Below are positions 48,140 through 57,728 of a stretch of DNA of 64,000 nucleotides, piece after piece. Position 1 is the stretch's first letter. The number at the start of each line of letters is the position of its first letter. The notes beneath the pieces were generated by a model. It made no database searches. It saw only the letters and a program-made list of their open reading frames with translations, and was not told the origin of the DNA. The DNA is from Maribacter caenipelagi (GTDB lineage: Bacteria > Bacteroidota > Bacteroidia > Flavobacteriales > Flavobacteriaceae): the NCBI RefSeq assembly GCF_004364175.1, contig NZ_SNZW01000015.1, positions 382,326-446,325 of the forward strand, given 5' to 3'. The translations under genes were made by a program, and so were the position numbers.

Positions 48140-48357
48140 TTGTTTTTATCAAAAAATCATTGGGAAAGTACACTAAACCAAAGTTTGCAAACATTTACTT
48201 ATAAATTGCTTGACCTATGTTTTAATCACATTTCTCTGATCTGGAAATCAACAACTAAACCATTGCTACATAAATAATAATATGATGGAAAGGTGGTTTA
48301 TCTAATTTAACTCATAAATAGGCAAAACCTTCACAAAATTTCATCGTAAGTAGTGTG

Positions 48358-49314
48358 ATGAAATATTACATATTATTACCGCTTCTACTTCCAACGGTTA
48401 TTTTAAGTCAAAAAATAGACCATCTTGCCTCTTTCAGAGATATGGGTAGTGAAAGCTATTTCCGATTTAATTATGACAATGATTTCTTCGCTGCATCAGA
48501 TAAAAATTACACGCAAGGCTATAGTTTTGAGTATGCAAATCCAAGCTTAAAGAAAAATCCGGTAAACCATATTTTCATCAAGCCTAAAGGTAATCACTTC
48601 ACTTATGGATTAGCATTAGAACATATCGGTTACACACCTAGTGATTTTGTTAGTCCAGATATACAAATTGATGATAGACCCTTTGCTGCTGCTATATACC
48701 TTAAGAGTTTTGCTGTTGCAACAGATACCATTAAAAAATTAAGATTATCTCAATCATTAAGTTTAGGACTTATTGGTCCAGGGGCATTTGGTAGAGAAAT
48801 GCAAACAGCAATTCATAAACTTATTGAAAACAAAACTCCCGGTGGTTGGGACAATCAAATTCAGAACGATTTAGTGTTGAACTATAAAATTGGCTACGAG
48901 AAACAAATATTCAATTATAAAAACATAATAAATACACAAGCAATAACTTCGCTACAACTAGGAACTTTATTTACAAATGCATCGGTGGGATTTAATTCTA
49001 CTATCGGACTATTACATCATCCGTTCTCTAGAAACAATATATCTTCAAAATTTAAATTTTATGCTTATGTACAACCAGCAGTTCATGTCGTCGGTTATGA
49101 TGCTACTTTGCAAGGTGGCATTTTTACCAATGATAATCCTTATACCATTTCTTCAAAAAATATAGAACGGTTAACCGCACAAATCGACTACGGACTCATA
49201 CTCAAATACAGAAAACTGTATTTAGAATATACCCGAACAACGATTACCAAAGAATTTACCTCTGGTAATTCTGCCAATTGGGGCGGTTTTAAAGCAGGTT
49301 TATTGTTTGATTAA
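48358..49314 (+). CDS. LpxR-like lipid A 3'-O-deacylase family outer membrane protein
   Basis: 318 residues from the ATG at 48358 (a GTG one codon earlier is also possible). Signal peptide, then an antiparallel beta-barrel with the family motif FNYDNDFFAASDKNYTQGYSFEYANP, in which the Asp-Asn-Asp and Asn residues correspond to the calcium/active region of LpxR. Later strands include LGLIGPGAFGREMQTAIHK and GGWDNQIQND. LpxR removes the 3'-acyloxyacyl group of lipid A; whether this protein does so is not shown. Its stop codon adjoins the rimO stop. Confidence 0.82.
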   Translation: MKYYILLPLLLPTVILSQKIDHLASFRDMGSESYFRFNYDNDFFAASDKNYTQGYSFEYANPSLKKNPVNHIFIKPKGNHFTYGLALEHIGYTPSDFVSPDIQIDDRPFAAAIYLKSFAVATDTIKKLRLSQSLSLGLIGPGAFGREMQTAIHKLIENKTPGGWDNQIQNDLVLNYKIGYEKQIFNYKNIINTQAITSLQLGTLFTNASVGFNSTIGLLHHPFSRNNISSKFKFYAYVQPAVHVVGYDATLQGGIFTNDNPYTISSKNIERLTAQIDYGLILKYRKLYLEYTRTTITKEFTSGNSANWGGFKAGLLFD

Positions 49315-50619
49315 TTACACAGCAGGTTCACCATAAAGGTCAAAGTCAGCTGCTTCTCTAATCTTAATATTTACAAACTCACCTTGCTTCACATAATGCT
49401 TTGCTGCATCTATTAATACCTCGTTATCAACATCTGGAGAATCGAATTCTGTTCTTCCCACAAAATAGTTACCTTCTTTGCGATCTATAATGCAACGAAA
49501 CGTCTCCCCAACTTTCTTCTGGTTCAATTCCCAAGAAATTTGAGATTGAATTTCCATGATAATATTGGCACGTTCTTGTTTTACTTCTTCTGGGACATCG
49601 TCTACCAAAGTATAGGCATGAGTATTTTCTTCATGACTGTACGTAAAGCAACCTAAACGCTCAAAACGCATGGCAATTACCCAGTTTTTGAGAATCTCGA
49701 AATCTTCTTCTGTTTCACCAGGATAACCCACTATTAAAGTAGTTCTAATTGTCATTTCTGGTACAGCAGCTCTAAATTCTTTAAGTAATTTCGTCGTTTT
49801 AGCTTCTGTAGTACCACGACGCATACTTTTAAGAATTCTGTCAGATATATGCTGTAACGGAATATCCAAATAGTTACAAACCTTTGGTTCTCTATTCATA
49901 ACATCTAGCACATCCATCGGAAAACCAGCAGGAAATGCATAATGTAGACGTATCCACTCAATGCCTTCTACCTTTACCAAAGCCTCCAAAAGCTCGGCAA
50001 GATTTCTTTTCTTATAAAGATCTAAACCATAATAAGTAAGATCTTGTGCAATTAAGATTAATTCTTTTACCCCTTTTGCCGCAAGCTTTTCTGCTTCGGT
50101 TACCAATTCTTCAATCGGAGTACTCTTGTGCTTACCTCTCATTAAAGGAATTGCACAGAAAGAACAAGGCCGATCACAACCTTCTGCAATTTTTAAATAC
50201 GCATAGTTTTTAGGTGTTGTTGTTAAACGCTCGCCTATTAGCTCATGCTTATAATCTGCTCCTAATGCTTTCAACAAACCTGGCAACTCACTGGTACCAA
50301 AATACTCATCTACATTCGGAATTTCTTTTTGTAGATCTGGCTTATAACGTTCACTTAAGCAACCGGTAACAAAAACTTTATCTACCGCACCATCTTCTTT
50401 CTTTTGAACATATTCTAAAATGGTATTAACACTTTCTTCTTTAGCATTGGCAATAAAGCCACAGGTGTTAATTACAACTATGTTTCCTTCTTCCTCATGT
50501 ACAACTTCTTTGTCATTTGCCTTTAACTGGCCCATGAGTACTTCAGAATCATAAACATTCTTTGAACAACCTAGTGTTACTACGTTGATTTTGTTCTTTT
50601 TAAGAGTTTTTGTCCTCAT
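49315..50619 (-). CDS. rimO: Ribosomal protein S12 methylthiotransferase RimO
   Basis: 434-residue radical-SAM enzyme that adds a methylthio group to Asp of ribosomal protein S12. N-terminal UPF0004 domain: VVTLGCSKNVYDSEVLMGQL with cluster cysteines, INTCGFIANAKEES, VFVTGCLSERY. Radical-SAM motif CDRPCSFCAIP (CxxxCxxC). TRAM domain at the C-terminus (about 375-434). The sequence IPLQHISDRILKSMRRGTT is typical of RimO rather than MiaB. Single gene. Confidence 0.96.
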   Translation of the reverse strand: MRTKTLKKNKINVVTLGCSKNVYDSEVLMGQLKANDKEVVHEEEGNIVVINTCGFIANAKEESVNTILEYVQKKEDGAVDKVFVTGCLSERYKPDLQKEIPNVDEYFGTSELPGLLKALGADYKHELIGERLTTTPKNYAYLKIAEGCDRPCSFCAIPLMRGKHKSTPIEELVTEAEKLAAKGVKELILIAQDLTYYGLDLYKKRNLAELLEALVKVEGIEWIRLHYAFPAGFPMDVLDVMNREPKVCNYLDIPLQHISDRILKSMRRGTTEAKTTKLLKEFRAAVPEMTIRTTLIVGYPGETEEDFEILKNWVIAMRFERLGCFTYSHEENTHAYTLVDDVPEEVKQERANIIMEIQSQISWELNQKKVGETFRCIIDRKEGNYFVGRTEFDSPDVDNEVLIDAAKHYVKQGEFVNIKIREAADFDLYGEPAV

Positions 50620-50635
50620 AATTTAAATTGGGGTG

Positions 50636-50643
50636 CAAAAATA
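50636..50643 (-). promoter_or_regulatory. -7 box upstream of rimO
   Basis: TATTTTTG on the minus strand, 17 bases before the rimO ATG and followed by CACCCC, the common initiation region in flavobacteria. Confidence 0.45.
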
Positions 50644-50736
50644 CGATTTGGGTATTTAAAAACGTTAGATATGGACAAATTTACTTGTAATCTTTATTTG
50701 ATTACAGTTTATCAATACCCAAATCTTAAATTAACC

Positions 50737-51858
50737 ATGAAATTCTCCCAATATTTCAGGCTACTTGCCCTATCATTAATTGTAGCGTCATGCTCAAGTG
50801 ATTCTGAACCCTCTTCAGAAACTGACAAAAGTGGCACTCCACCTGCTGTAACACCTATACCGACCGAAACTTATTTTCCACCAATTTCTAGAACTAACGA
50901 ATGGGAAACCACATCTATGGAATCCTTAGGATGGAACGAAGATGAAGTAAGTAATCTATTTTTCTTCCTAGAAAACAATAACACCGATGCTTTTATTATC
51001 CTAAAAGATGGTCGAATAGTAATCGAAAAATACTTTGGCGATTTTAAGTCTGATGACAATCATGCATGGAACTCTGCCGGAAAAAATTTAACAGCAATGC
51101 TTACAGGTATTGCCCAAGAAGAAGAATATCTTAATATTACAGATGCAACCTCTAATTATTTAGGTGAAGGTTGGTCCAACATACCGCTAGAACAAGAATT
51201 GAACATCACCATTAAAAATCAATTGACCATGACAACGGGTCTTGATTATATGGTCGATGATATTTTCTGTACCGATCCAGAGTGTCTGTCATATTTAAAT
51301 GAACCTAATACCTTCTGGTACTATCATAATGCACCTTACACCTTGTTAGATGATGTGATAGCCAATGCTACAGGTACTGATTTTAATGCTTATTTTTCCG
51401 AGAAAATCAAAGAACCTATTGGTATGCAAGGTTTATTTATAAAAGTAGGCTACAATAACGTATTCTTTAGTTCTGCGCGAAGTATGGCGCGTTTTGGAAT
51501 TTTAAACTTGAACCAAGGTGATTGGAACGGAACTTCAATTCTTTCTGATCAAAGTTACTTTAATGCTATGACCAACACTTCGCAAGACTTAAATCTTTCT
51601 TACGGATATCTTTATTGGTTAAATGGCAAGAGTAGTTTTAGATTACCTAGTTCTGTAGATGAATTTGCAGGTAGCTTAATACCAAATGCACCTGATGACA
51701 TGTATGCCGGACTTGGATTAAACGACCAAAAACTATATATGGTACCTAGCTTAGATTTAGTGGTTGTACGTATGGGCGGTGCTAGTAACGATGAACTTCT
51801 GGGTCCTTCTAATTTCGACAATGAAATATGGGAATTAATCAATGCTATTATCGAATAG
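50737..51858 (+). CDS. Serine hydrolase lipoprotein, beta-lactamase/PBP-fold
   Basis: With the ATG at 50737 the product is 373 residues and starts with a lipoprotein signal ending in VASC (Cys19); the longer frame from 50671 only adds residues ahead of it. The catalytic SxxK is in WNSAGKNLTAM, the second motif YHN is in WYYHNAPYTLL, and the fold follows class-C beta-lactamase/esterase (IGMQGLFIKVGYNNVFFSSARSMARFGIL). Probably an esterase or peptidase of the periplasm rather than a resistance enzyme. Confidence 0.85.
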   Translation: MKFSQYFRLLALSLIVASCSSDSEPSSETDKSGTPPAVTPIPTETYFPPISRTNEWETTSMESLGWNEDEVSNLFFFLENNNTDAFIILKDGRIVIEKYFGDFKSDDNHAWNSAGKNLTAMLTGIAQEEEYLNITDATSNYLGEGWSNIPLEQELNITIKNQLTMTTGLDYMVDDIFCTDPECLSYLNEPNTFWYYHNAPYTLLDDVIANATGTDFNAYFSEKIKEPIGMQGLFIKVGYNNVFFSSARSMARFGILNLNQGDWNGTSILSDQSYFNAMTNTSQDLNLSYGYLYWLNGKSSFRLPSSVDEFAGSLIPNAPDDMYAGLGLNDQKLYMVPSLDLVVVRMGGASNDELLGPSNFDNEIWELINAIIE

Positions 51859-51921
51859 ATTTTTTCAGGATAATTAATCACATCTTCTGTATCTAGTTCA
51901 CACTTAGCAAATAAGTATTCT

Positions 51922-51929
51922 TACTTTTG
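51922..51929 (+). promoter_or_regulatory. -7 box upstream of the nitroreductase gene
   Basis: TACTTTTG matches TAnnTTTG, 15 bases before the ATG at 51944. Confidence 0.4.
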
Positions 51930-51943
51930 TATAAAATTGTAAG

Positions 51944-52546
51944 ATGGATTTTAGAAGCATTGCAGAGAAAAGATACACTACCCAGAAATATAATGTTTCT
52001 AGAAAAATCTCAAATTCAGACATTGAAGATTTAAAGCATATTTTAAAACTTAGTCCGTCTTCTATTAATAGCCAACCTTGGTTATTCACATTCGTTTCTA
52101 ATGAACAGATAAAAAATGAATTAGCAAACGCATCTTATTCTAATGCTCCTAAAATAAAAAATGCCAGCCATTTGGTCGTTTTCAGTGTAATGGATAATCT
52201 TGAAGAGTTTGAAAAACGTGTTGAAGAAAATTTACTTGAAAACTCTATTAAATTTTACAAGCAATACATAAAAACGCAATCAAAAGAGAAAACGGTTAAC
52301 TGGTTATCTCATCAAGTTTATATTACGCTAGGATTCTTTTTAGCCGCATGTGCGTCTATGGAAATAGACTCTACCCCTATGGAAGGTATAGACGTTGGAA
52401 AATATCAAAACATACTTAACATCAAAGATCACAAGGTTTTATTTTCAGTGGCAATAGGCTACCGTGATGATAATGATATTACACAACCGAATTTAATAGG
52501 TAAATCTAGATTGGCCGATGATACTGTGATTCAATCAATTGACTAA
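51944..52546 (+). CDS. Nitroreductase family FMN oxidoreductase
   Basis: 200 residues with the NfsB-like fold: RSIAEKRYTTQKYNVSRKIS, LKLSPSSINSQPWLFTFV (FMN phosphate site), LSHQVYITLGFFLAACASMEIDSTPMEG and VGKYQNILN. Such enzymes reduce nitroaromatics or quinones with NAD(P)H. Catalytic range cannot be inferred. Convergent with the metallophosphoesterase gene. Confidence 0.9.
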   Translation: MDFRSIAEKRYTTQKYNVSRKISNSDIEDLKHILKLSPSSINSQPWLFTFVSNEQIKNELANASYSNAPKIKNASHLVVFSVMDNLEEFEKRVEENLLENSIKFYKQYIKTQSKEKTVNWLSHQVYITLGFFLAACASMEIDSTPMEGIDVGKYQNILNIKDHKVLFSVAIGYRDDNDITQPNLIGKSRLADDTVIQSID

Positions 52547-52556
52547 ATAATCGATT

Positions 52557-53402
52557 TTAAACCTCTTTTGCCAGTAAAAATACCGTGATTTCTGGTCTTA
52601 CATTAAAACGTACTTGACGCAAACAACCCAAGGCACTATTAATATATAGGGTTCTTCCGTCTTTTAAATCTTTTATACCGGCATCATAATTTTTATTTTT
52701 AACTGGTAAGATCAGTGCAGGAAGAAAAGGTGGTTTTACTTGTCCGCCATGGGTATGACCAGAAAGTATCCAACCTTTAAAATTATTCCAGACAGGTAAA
52801 TCGCATACATCCGGATTGTGACATAGGGCAATATTAGCTTTCTCAGGATTATATTTTGCAGTAGCTTTTTTAGGATAAAAATTACTTCCCCAAAAATCAT
52901 CCATCCCCAAAAAATTAAGTCCGTTGATTTCCACAGCATCATTTCGTAACATGGTTACCCCTACATCTTCTAAACTCTTCGTAATATTTCGTGCTACATC
53001 ATCTTCTACAAAATCAATTCCGTAATCGTGATTTCCTAGTATACCAATTGTACCCAAAGCGCCTTTAACCACAAATTTTAACACCTCTTGCAACTGGCTT
53101 ATTTGCTCATCGTCTTCATAGGTTACATAGTCGCCGGTATACACGACAAAATCAGGATTTAATTCTTGGGCTTCTTTAAATGAATCTATGATGTATTGAT
53201 AATCAAAAGAATTACCAATATGTACATCACTTATTTGCATTACTGTTTTACCGATAAGATCATCTGGTAAGTTTTTTAGAGGCATTTTTATATAGACAAA
53301 CTGCATCCAAAATGGTTCTATCTGCCAACTATATAATCCAGTCAACAAACCTAACCCAGCTAACCACTGAAAAGTCTTTTTGACAAAGCTTCGTCTTTTC
53401 AT
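52557..53402 (-). CDS. Metallophosphoesterase, Tat-exported
   Basis: 281 residues. MKRRSFVKKTFQWLAGLGLL is a twin-arginine-type signal. The calcineurin-like motifs are complete: DVHIGN, GDYVTY, GNHDYG and SGHTHGG. This resembles the YkuE/YaeI-type phosphoesterases, which act at the membrane and may hydrolyse lipid or nucleotide phosphates. It follows the amidase gene after 15 bases. Confidence 0.9.
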   Translation of the reverse strand: MKRRSFVKKTFQWLAGLGLLTGLYSWQIEPFWMQFVYIKMPLKNLPDDLIGKTVMQISDVHIGNSFDYQYIIDSFKEAQELNPDFVVYTGDYVTYEDDEQISQLQEVLKFVVKGALGTIGILGNHDYGIDFVEDDVARNITKSLEDVGVTMLRNDAVEINGLNFLGMDDFWGSNFYPKKATAKYNPEKANIALCHNPDVCDLPVWNNFKGWILSGHTHGGQVKPPFLPALILPVKNKNYDAGIKDLKDGRTLYINSALGCLRQVRFNVRPEITVFLLAKEV

Positions 53403-53417
53403 TTCAAGTAATCAAAT

Positions 53418-55097
53418 TTAGTTTTGATAGTCTGTCGGTACTACCCTATTTGGAAAATTATCTTCATAAGACTTTCCAATTCGTAATAGGTTAGCTTCAG
53501 AATATGGCTTTCCAATAAAGGTTAGGCTTATCGGTTCACCAGAAATTTTATAACCCATAGGTATTGTGAGAGCCGGATATTTGGCAACAGCCGCATAACC
53601 AGCGTGGTAATTGTTAATAGAGAGCACAGCATCTAATTTGTACTTATCCATCGCTGTATCGAAGAAGGTTCTACCATTCTTTTCAAGATTAGATTTTATT
53701 TCTTCTAATTCGGTAGTTGTGGTAGTATCTGATAATATACCCTCAAACAATGCTTGTCCGTAGGGAATTCTAACTAACGAATCTGCATTATTGAATGTCA
53801 CCGCATCTGCAATTGAAGTTATTTTCACTAACTCAGAGTTGGTTTCCTCTTTTAAATATGACTTCAAATCATTTCTCATATCAATATTTAAAATACTTAA
53901 AAAGCCATCCATAGAAACTTCTGGTGGTGTAAACAGTATAATTGTTGCTCCTGCTTCTTTCAGACCCTGAATGGTTTGCTTGTAAATACTATCAGTTTCC
54001 ATCAACCTTTTAATAGCACCTAATCTCATTTCAGAAAAAGGTTCTGGATGTAAACCTGCAGATAAAATTCCCGGAAAACTATCTTCTATAGATGCAGGAT
54101 CTGACTCATCAAAACCCAACATAGCAGATAACAAAATAGCATTGTCCTTTACATTCTTTGTCATCGGACCAGGTGTATCTAATGTGCTTGAAATGGGCAC
54201 AATACCCGACCTACTCAATAAACCTATGGTAGGTTTTAAGCCAACTACGGAATTCTGGCTACTGGGCGATAAAATAGAACCCGAGGTTTCTGTACCTACT
54301 GCGGCAACTGCATAATTAGCCGCAACTGCGGTACCGCTACCAGAACTTGACCCGCCTGTTTCAAATATTCTTCGCCCATAAGGATTAAGGGTTTGACCAC
54401 CGTAAGCACTATACCCTACAGGGCAACCAGAACATAAAAAATATGCCCATTCACTTAAATTGACCTTACCTAAAACTAAGGCTCCGTTCTTTTTTAATTG
54501 CTGAACGATAAATGAATCATCAACTTCATTATCCATCAGCGCAATTGAACCTGCAGTGGTTTTCATGCCTAAGGTATTAATGTTGTCTTTTAATAAAATA
54601 GGCATACCATAAATTGGATGTTGCATTTGAGCCGCTATACCCTTTTCATTTTGCCTATCTAATTCTCGCGCTTGGGCTACTACGTCATTATTAAGGGCTA
54701 TTACAGTATTTAAAGTTGTCTCATTGTTCAACTCATACTTATAAATGCGATATAAATAAAACAATACCAGATTTTCATAAGTCAGCCTACCTTCTTTGAT
54801 ATGATTTCGAATCACAAAAATATCTTGCTCCAAAATCATGGGAAGCACCTCTTTATATTGAGCCTCTGTAAACTTAGAAACCTCTTCATACAAAGGCATA
54901 AAAACCTCATTCTTATCCAATACCTTAGATTGAATCAGCTTGTACTGCATACGTCCATTCCCGTGATCAGCATTGTCGGCAACTTCAGTAGAATCATTAT
55001 AGGGCGTCCAAAGAACTACTTCCTCTTTTTCCGTTTCTTGCTTGTTCTTACATGCACTTATAACAATAATGATTAATAATAATACAAGTTTTTTCAT
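53418..55097 (-). CDS. Amidase signature family lipoprotein
   Basis: 559 residues; lipoprotein signal (MKKLVLLLIIIVISAC, Cys16). The amidase core contains the catalytic Lys in PILLKDNINTLGM, the cis-Ser/Ser pair in GGSSSGSGTAVAANYAVAAVG and GTETSGSI. Length normal. Amidase-signature enzymes hydrolyse small amides or peptides; the substrate is not predictable. Its start is 4 bases from the DUF2911 gene, likely one transcript. Confidence 0.9.
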   Translation of the reverse strand: MKKLVLLLIIIVISACKNKQETEKEEVVLWTPYNDSTEVADNADHGNGRMQYKLIQSKVLDKNEVFMPLYEEVSKFTEAQYKEVLPMILEQDIFVIRNHIKEGRLTYENLVLFYLYRIYKYELNNETTLNTVIALNNDVVAQARELDRQNEKGIAAQMQHPIYGMPILLKDNINTLGMKTTAGSIALMDNEVDDSFIVQQLKKNGALVLGKVNLSEWAYFLCSGCPVGYSAYGGQTLNPYGRRIFETGGSSSGSGTAVAANYAVAAVGTETSGSILSPSSQNSVVGLKPTIGLLSRSGIVPISSTLDTPGPMTKNVKDNAILLSAMLGFDESDPASIEDSFPGILSAGLHPEPFSEMRLGAIKRLMETDSIYKQTIQGLKEAGATIILFTPPEVSMDGFLSILNIDMRNDLKSYLKEETNSELVKITSIADAVTFNNADSLVRIPYGQALFEGILSDTTTTTELEEIKSNLEKNGRTFFDTAMDKYKLDAVLSINNYHAGYAAVAKYPALTIPMGYKISGEPISLTFIGKPYSEANLLRIGKSYEDNFPNRVVPTDYQN

Positions 55098-55101
55098 ACT
55101 G

Positions 55102-55986
55102 TTATTTATTTTTTTGAATAGTTTTCCATTTCAGGATATCATTTTGGTTCAAGCGAACAAATTCATCCTTACCTTCCTTTTCAGCTAATACAATAGAAAT
55201 GTTGGATGCTTTTATTGCTGCTTCATATTTCTTTAAATCTGCCAAAATCAAAGAACGCACTCTATGAAAGTAATAGGTATCTCCACCCATATCAATTGCA
55301 TCATCGACATAATCGAGGGCTTCTGTAAAATTTAAACCCTGCTCTTGATAATACCGTGCAATTTCGTAATAGGTTTGTGCTGTAGGACTTCTTAATAACT
55401 CATCATTAATCTGCTCTTGAAAAATAGATTCCGTATCAAATTGAATGGGGATTGAAACTTCTGTATTTCCCCAATTCCAATTCATTAAAGCTCCGTTGTG
55501 ATTAATAACATCAAACGAAATCAGAAAAGTCTCTTGAAAATCATGTTTATGGATTGGTACAACTATTACTCGTAATGCATCTTCTTTGGCATTATAGTTT
55601 GTTCTGCCATCTCCCCAATGCGCTGTATTCTTATGAAATACTATTTGCCACTCCTTTTCTTCAGGAAAAGCATACAAGGCATAAGTACCCTTAACGAGCT
55701 TTTGACCTTCAATAAAAACATCTGAACTGAAAGTAATTTTGGTAGATTCATTGGCACCTACCCTCCAAATACGTCCATAAGGAACTAAACCAGGCTGACC
55801 GTTAGGTTGATTGCCAAATAAAGTGCGACCCTTGGCAGATGGTCTGGAATATTCGACGGTAATTTTTGAGAGTCCGACTTCTTGTTCAATCTTGGCAAAC
55901 GGACTAGCTTTGGGGTGGTTCATTTGCCCCCAACTCAGATTAGATAATAAAAGAGGAAGTATGAACCAGATGTATCTCAATTTCAA
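55102..55986 (-). CDS. DUF2911 family exported protein
   Basis: 294 residues with signal peptide (FILPLLLSNLSWGQ). DUF2911 spans about 20-170: VEYSRPSAKGRTLFGNQPN, VPYGRIWRVGANESTKI, EWQIVFHKNTAHWGDGR. The C-terminal 120 residues are tetratricopeptide-like helices. Family of unknown function found in Bacteroidetes. Its start overlaps the ftsY stop by 4 bases. Confidence 0.88.
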   Translation of the reverse strand: MKLRYIWFILPLLLSNLSWGQMNHPKASPFAKIEQEVGLSKITVEYSRPSAKGRTLFGNQPNGQPGLVPYGRIWRVGANESTKITFSSDVFIEGQKLVKGTYALYAFPEEKEWQIVFHKNTAHWGDGRTNYNAKEDALRVIVVPIHKHDFQETFLISFDVINHNGALMNWNWGNTEVSIPIQFDTESIFQEQINDELLRSPTAQTYYEIARYYQEQGLNFTEALDYVDDAIDMGGDTYYFHRVRSLILADLKKYEAAIKASNISIVLAEKEGKDEFVRLNQNDILKWKTIQKNK

Positions 55987-56939
55987 ATTTTAAAGAATGA
56001 ATCTACGAACTCATGCTTATTAAATGCCTGTAAATCTTCAATACCCTCACCTACACCGATATACTTTACCGGTATTTTAAATTGATCAGATATACCTATA
56101 ACCACACCGCCTTTTGCAGTACCATCTAATTTGGTAATCGCCAAAGCCGTAACTTCTGTAGCTTTCGTAAATTGTTTTGCTTGTTCAAATGCATTTTGCC
56201 CTGTAGAACCATCTAGAACCAGCAATACTTCATGCGGGGTATCGGCAACTACTTTTTGCATAACGCGTTTTACCTTGGTCAACTCATTCATTAAGTTCAC
56301 CTTATTATGCAATCTACCTGCTGTGTCTATAATTACCACATCGGCATCTTGGGTAACGGCAGAACTCAAAGTATCGAAAGCAACCGAAGCAGGATCACTA
56401 CCCATTTGTTGTTTTACTATAGGCACATCTACACGATCGGCCCATACTTGTAACTGATCAATTGCAGCTGCCCTAAATGTATCTGCGGCACCAAGAACTA
56501 CTTTTAAACCTTGATTTTTAAATCTATATGCCAACTTACCAATAGTTGTAGTCTTACCAACACCATTTACACCAACTACCATGATCACATATGGCTTTTT
56601 ATCTTTTGGTATTTGAATATCGCCAGTATCGCCGTCGTTAGTTTCAGAAAGAAGACCAGCAATTTCAGCTCTTAAAATCGTATTAAGCTCATCGGTACCT
56701 ACATACTTATCGCGAGCAACCCTTGCTTCTATTCTTTGTATAATTTTTAAGGTTGTATCAACGCCAACATCAGAAGAAACCAATACTTCTTCAAGATTAT
56801 CTAGAACATCATCGTCTACCTTAGACTTACCAGCAACCGCTTTACCCAACTTCGAAAAGAAAGTGGTTTTAGTTTTTTCCAAACCTTTATCTAAGGTTTC
56901 TTTTTTCTGAGAAGAAAATATTTTTTTAAATAAGCTCAT
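55983..56939 (-). CDS. ftsY: Signal recognition particle receptor FtsY
   Basis: 318 residues. GTPase NG domain with GVNGVGKTTTIGKL (P-loop), GAADTFRAAAIDQL, IIDTAGRLHNK and ITKLDGTAKGG. It docks SRP-ribosome complexes to the SecYEG translocon. The N-terminal A domain is short, as in Bacteroidetes. Preceded by a terminator and the DUF4295 gene; followed immediately by the DUF2911 gene. Confidence 0.97.
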   Translation of the reverse strand: MSLFKKIFSSQKKETLDKGLEKTKTTFFSKLGKAVAGKSKVDDDVLDNLEEVLVSSDVGVDTTLKIIQRIEARVARDKYVGTDELNTILRAEIAGLLSETNDGDTGDIQIPKDKKPYVIMVVGVNGVGKTTTIGKLAYRFKNQGLKVVLGAADTFRAAAIDQLQVWADRVDVPIVKQQMGSDPASVAFDTLSSAVTQDADVVIIDTAGRLHNKVNLMNELTKVKRVMQKVVADTPHEVLLVLDGSTGQNAFEQAKQFTKATEVTALAITKLDGTAKGGVVIGISDQFKIPVKYIGVGEGIEDLQAFNKHEFVDSFFKI

Positions 56940-56965
56940 TTTTGATTGTATGGTTAGTCAAATAT

Positions 56966-57001
56966 AAAAAATTAAAAAGCCCCTTTCGTATGAAAGGGGC
57001 T
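56966..57001 (-). terminator. Terminator between DUF4295 and ftsY
   Basis: On the minus strand AGCCCCTTTC / GAAAGGGGCT (10-bp stem) with an ATAC loop followed by TTTTTAATTTTTT. It lies 25 bases after the DUF4295 stop codon, so ribosomal and ftsY expression may be partly uncoupled. Confidence 0.85.
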
Positions 57002-57026
57002 CAATAACTACTAAAAGTTATATTTC

Positions 57027-57179
57027 TTATTTCTTGGCAATCCAAGCATCTACCAATTCTGGTGGCATAACTTGTTCTACAAAAACGTAAGCACCTGATT
57101 TTGGTGACTTAACCATTTTTATAGCTTTTGTCAATCTTTTAGAACTTGTCTGTAAACTTGCTACGGTCTTCTTAGCCAT
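57027..57179 (-). CDS. DUF4295 small protein
   Basis: 50 residues (MAKKTVASLQTSSKRLTK, ..., PPELVDAWIAKK). This small basic protein is conserved between rpmG and ftsY in Bacteroidetes and is probably ribosome-associated; function unknown. Its start is 36 bases after rpmG. The gene is too short for typical ORF filters but fits the operon exactly. Confidence 0.88.
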   Translation of the reverse strand: MAKKTVASLQTSSKRLTKAIKMVKSPKSGAYVFVEQVMPPELVDAWIAKK

Positions 57180-57215
57180 GTCTTATGTTTTTAGTGATTC
57201 TCTTAAAGAAAGAAT

Positions 57216-57398
57216 CTATTTAATTTCTTTATGAAGGGTCATTCTCTTAAGAATAGGATTGAATTTTTTAATTTCCAATCTCTCAGGAGTGTTCTTCTTA
57301 TTTTTTGTTGTGATATATCTTGAAGTACCTGGTTGACCAGATTCTTTATGCTCTGTGCATTCTAATATAACTTGTATTCTATTACCTTTCTTTGCCAT
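57216..57398 (-). CDS. rpmG: 50S ribosomal protein L33
   Basis: 60 residues: [20 protein letters not shown], followed by [20 protein letters not shown]. It has only one Cys, so it is the zinc-free (C-minus) form of L33. Second gene of the ribosomal cluster, 21 bases after rpmB. Confidence 0.96.
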   Translation of the reverse strand: MAKKGNRIQVILECTEHKESGQPGTSRYITTKNKKNTPERLEIKKFNPILKRMTLHKEIK

Positions 57399-57419
57399 CT
57401 TAATGCTCTATTTTCCAGA

Positions 57420-57659
57420 TTACTTAATAACGAATCCTTTTGCTTTTGCTTCTTTCAAAACAGCAGATATTCCTTTCTTATTGATACTCTTTAAAGCTCT
57501 TGTAGAAACTTTAATAGTAATCCAACGGTCTTCTTCAGGAATGTAGAAACGCTTTTTAGATAGATTTACATCAAATCTTCTTCTCGTTTTATTAATTGAA
57601 AACGAAACATTGTTTCCAAACATCGCCTTCTTCCCCGTAATTTCACATACTTTTGACAT
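57420..57659 (-). CDS. rpmB: 50S ribosomal protein L28
   Basis: 79 residues: MSKVCEITGKKAMFGNNVSF at the start, then KTRRRFDVNLSKKRFYIPEE. Typical L28 length; only one Cys, so no zinc site. First gene of rpmB-rpmG-DUF4295(-ftsY). A clear promoter lies upstream. Confidence 0.97.
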   Translation of the reverse strand: MSKVCEITGKKAMFGNNVSFSINKTRRRFDVNLSKKRFYIPEEDRWITIKVSTRALKSINKKGISAVLKEAKAKGFVIK

Positions 57660-57688
57660 CGTGCTGACTTTTTCTTTTAAACAGGGTG

Positions 57689-57719
57689 CAAATTTATATC
57701 TTTTTTATCGTTCCAACAA
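57689..57719 (-). promoter_or_regulatory. Promoter of rpmB operon
   Basis: On the minus strand, -7 box TAAATTTG (57689-57696) with a TTG at 57717-57719, about 20 bases upstream, fits the Bacteroidetes consensus TTTG/TAnnTTTG. Transcription would start near CACCC (57681-57688). Confidence 0.55.
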
Positions 57720-57728
57720 CAATAAAGA

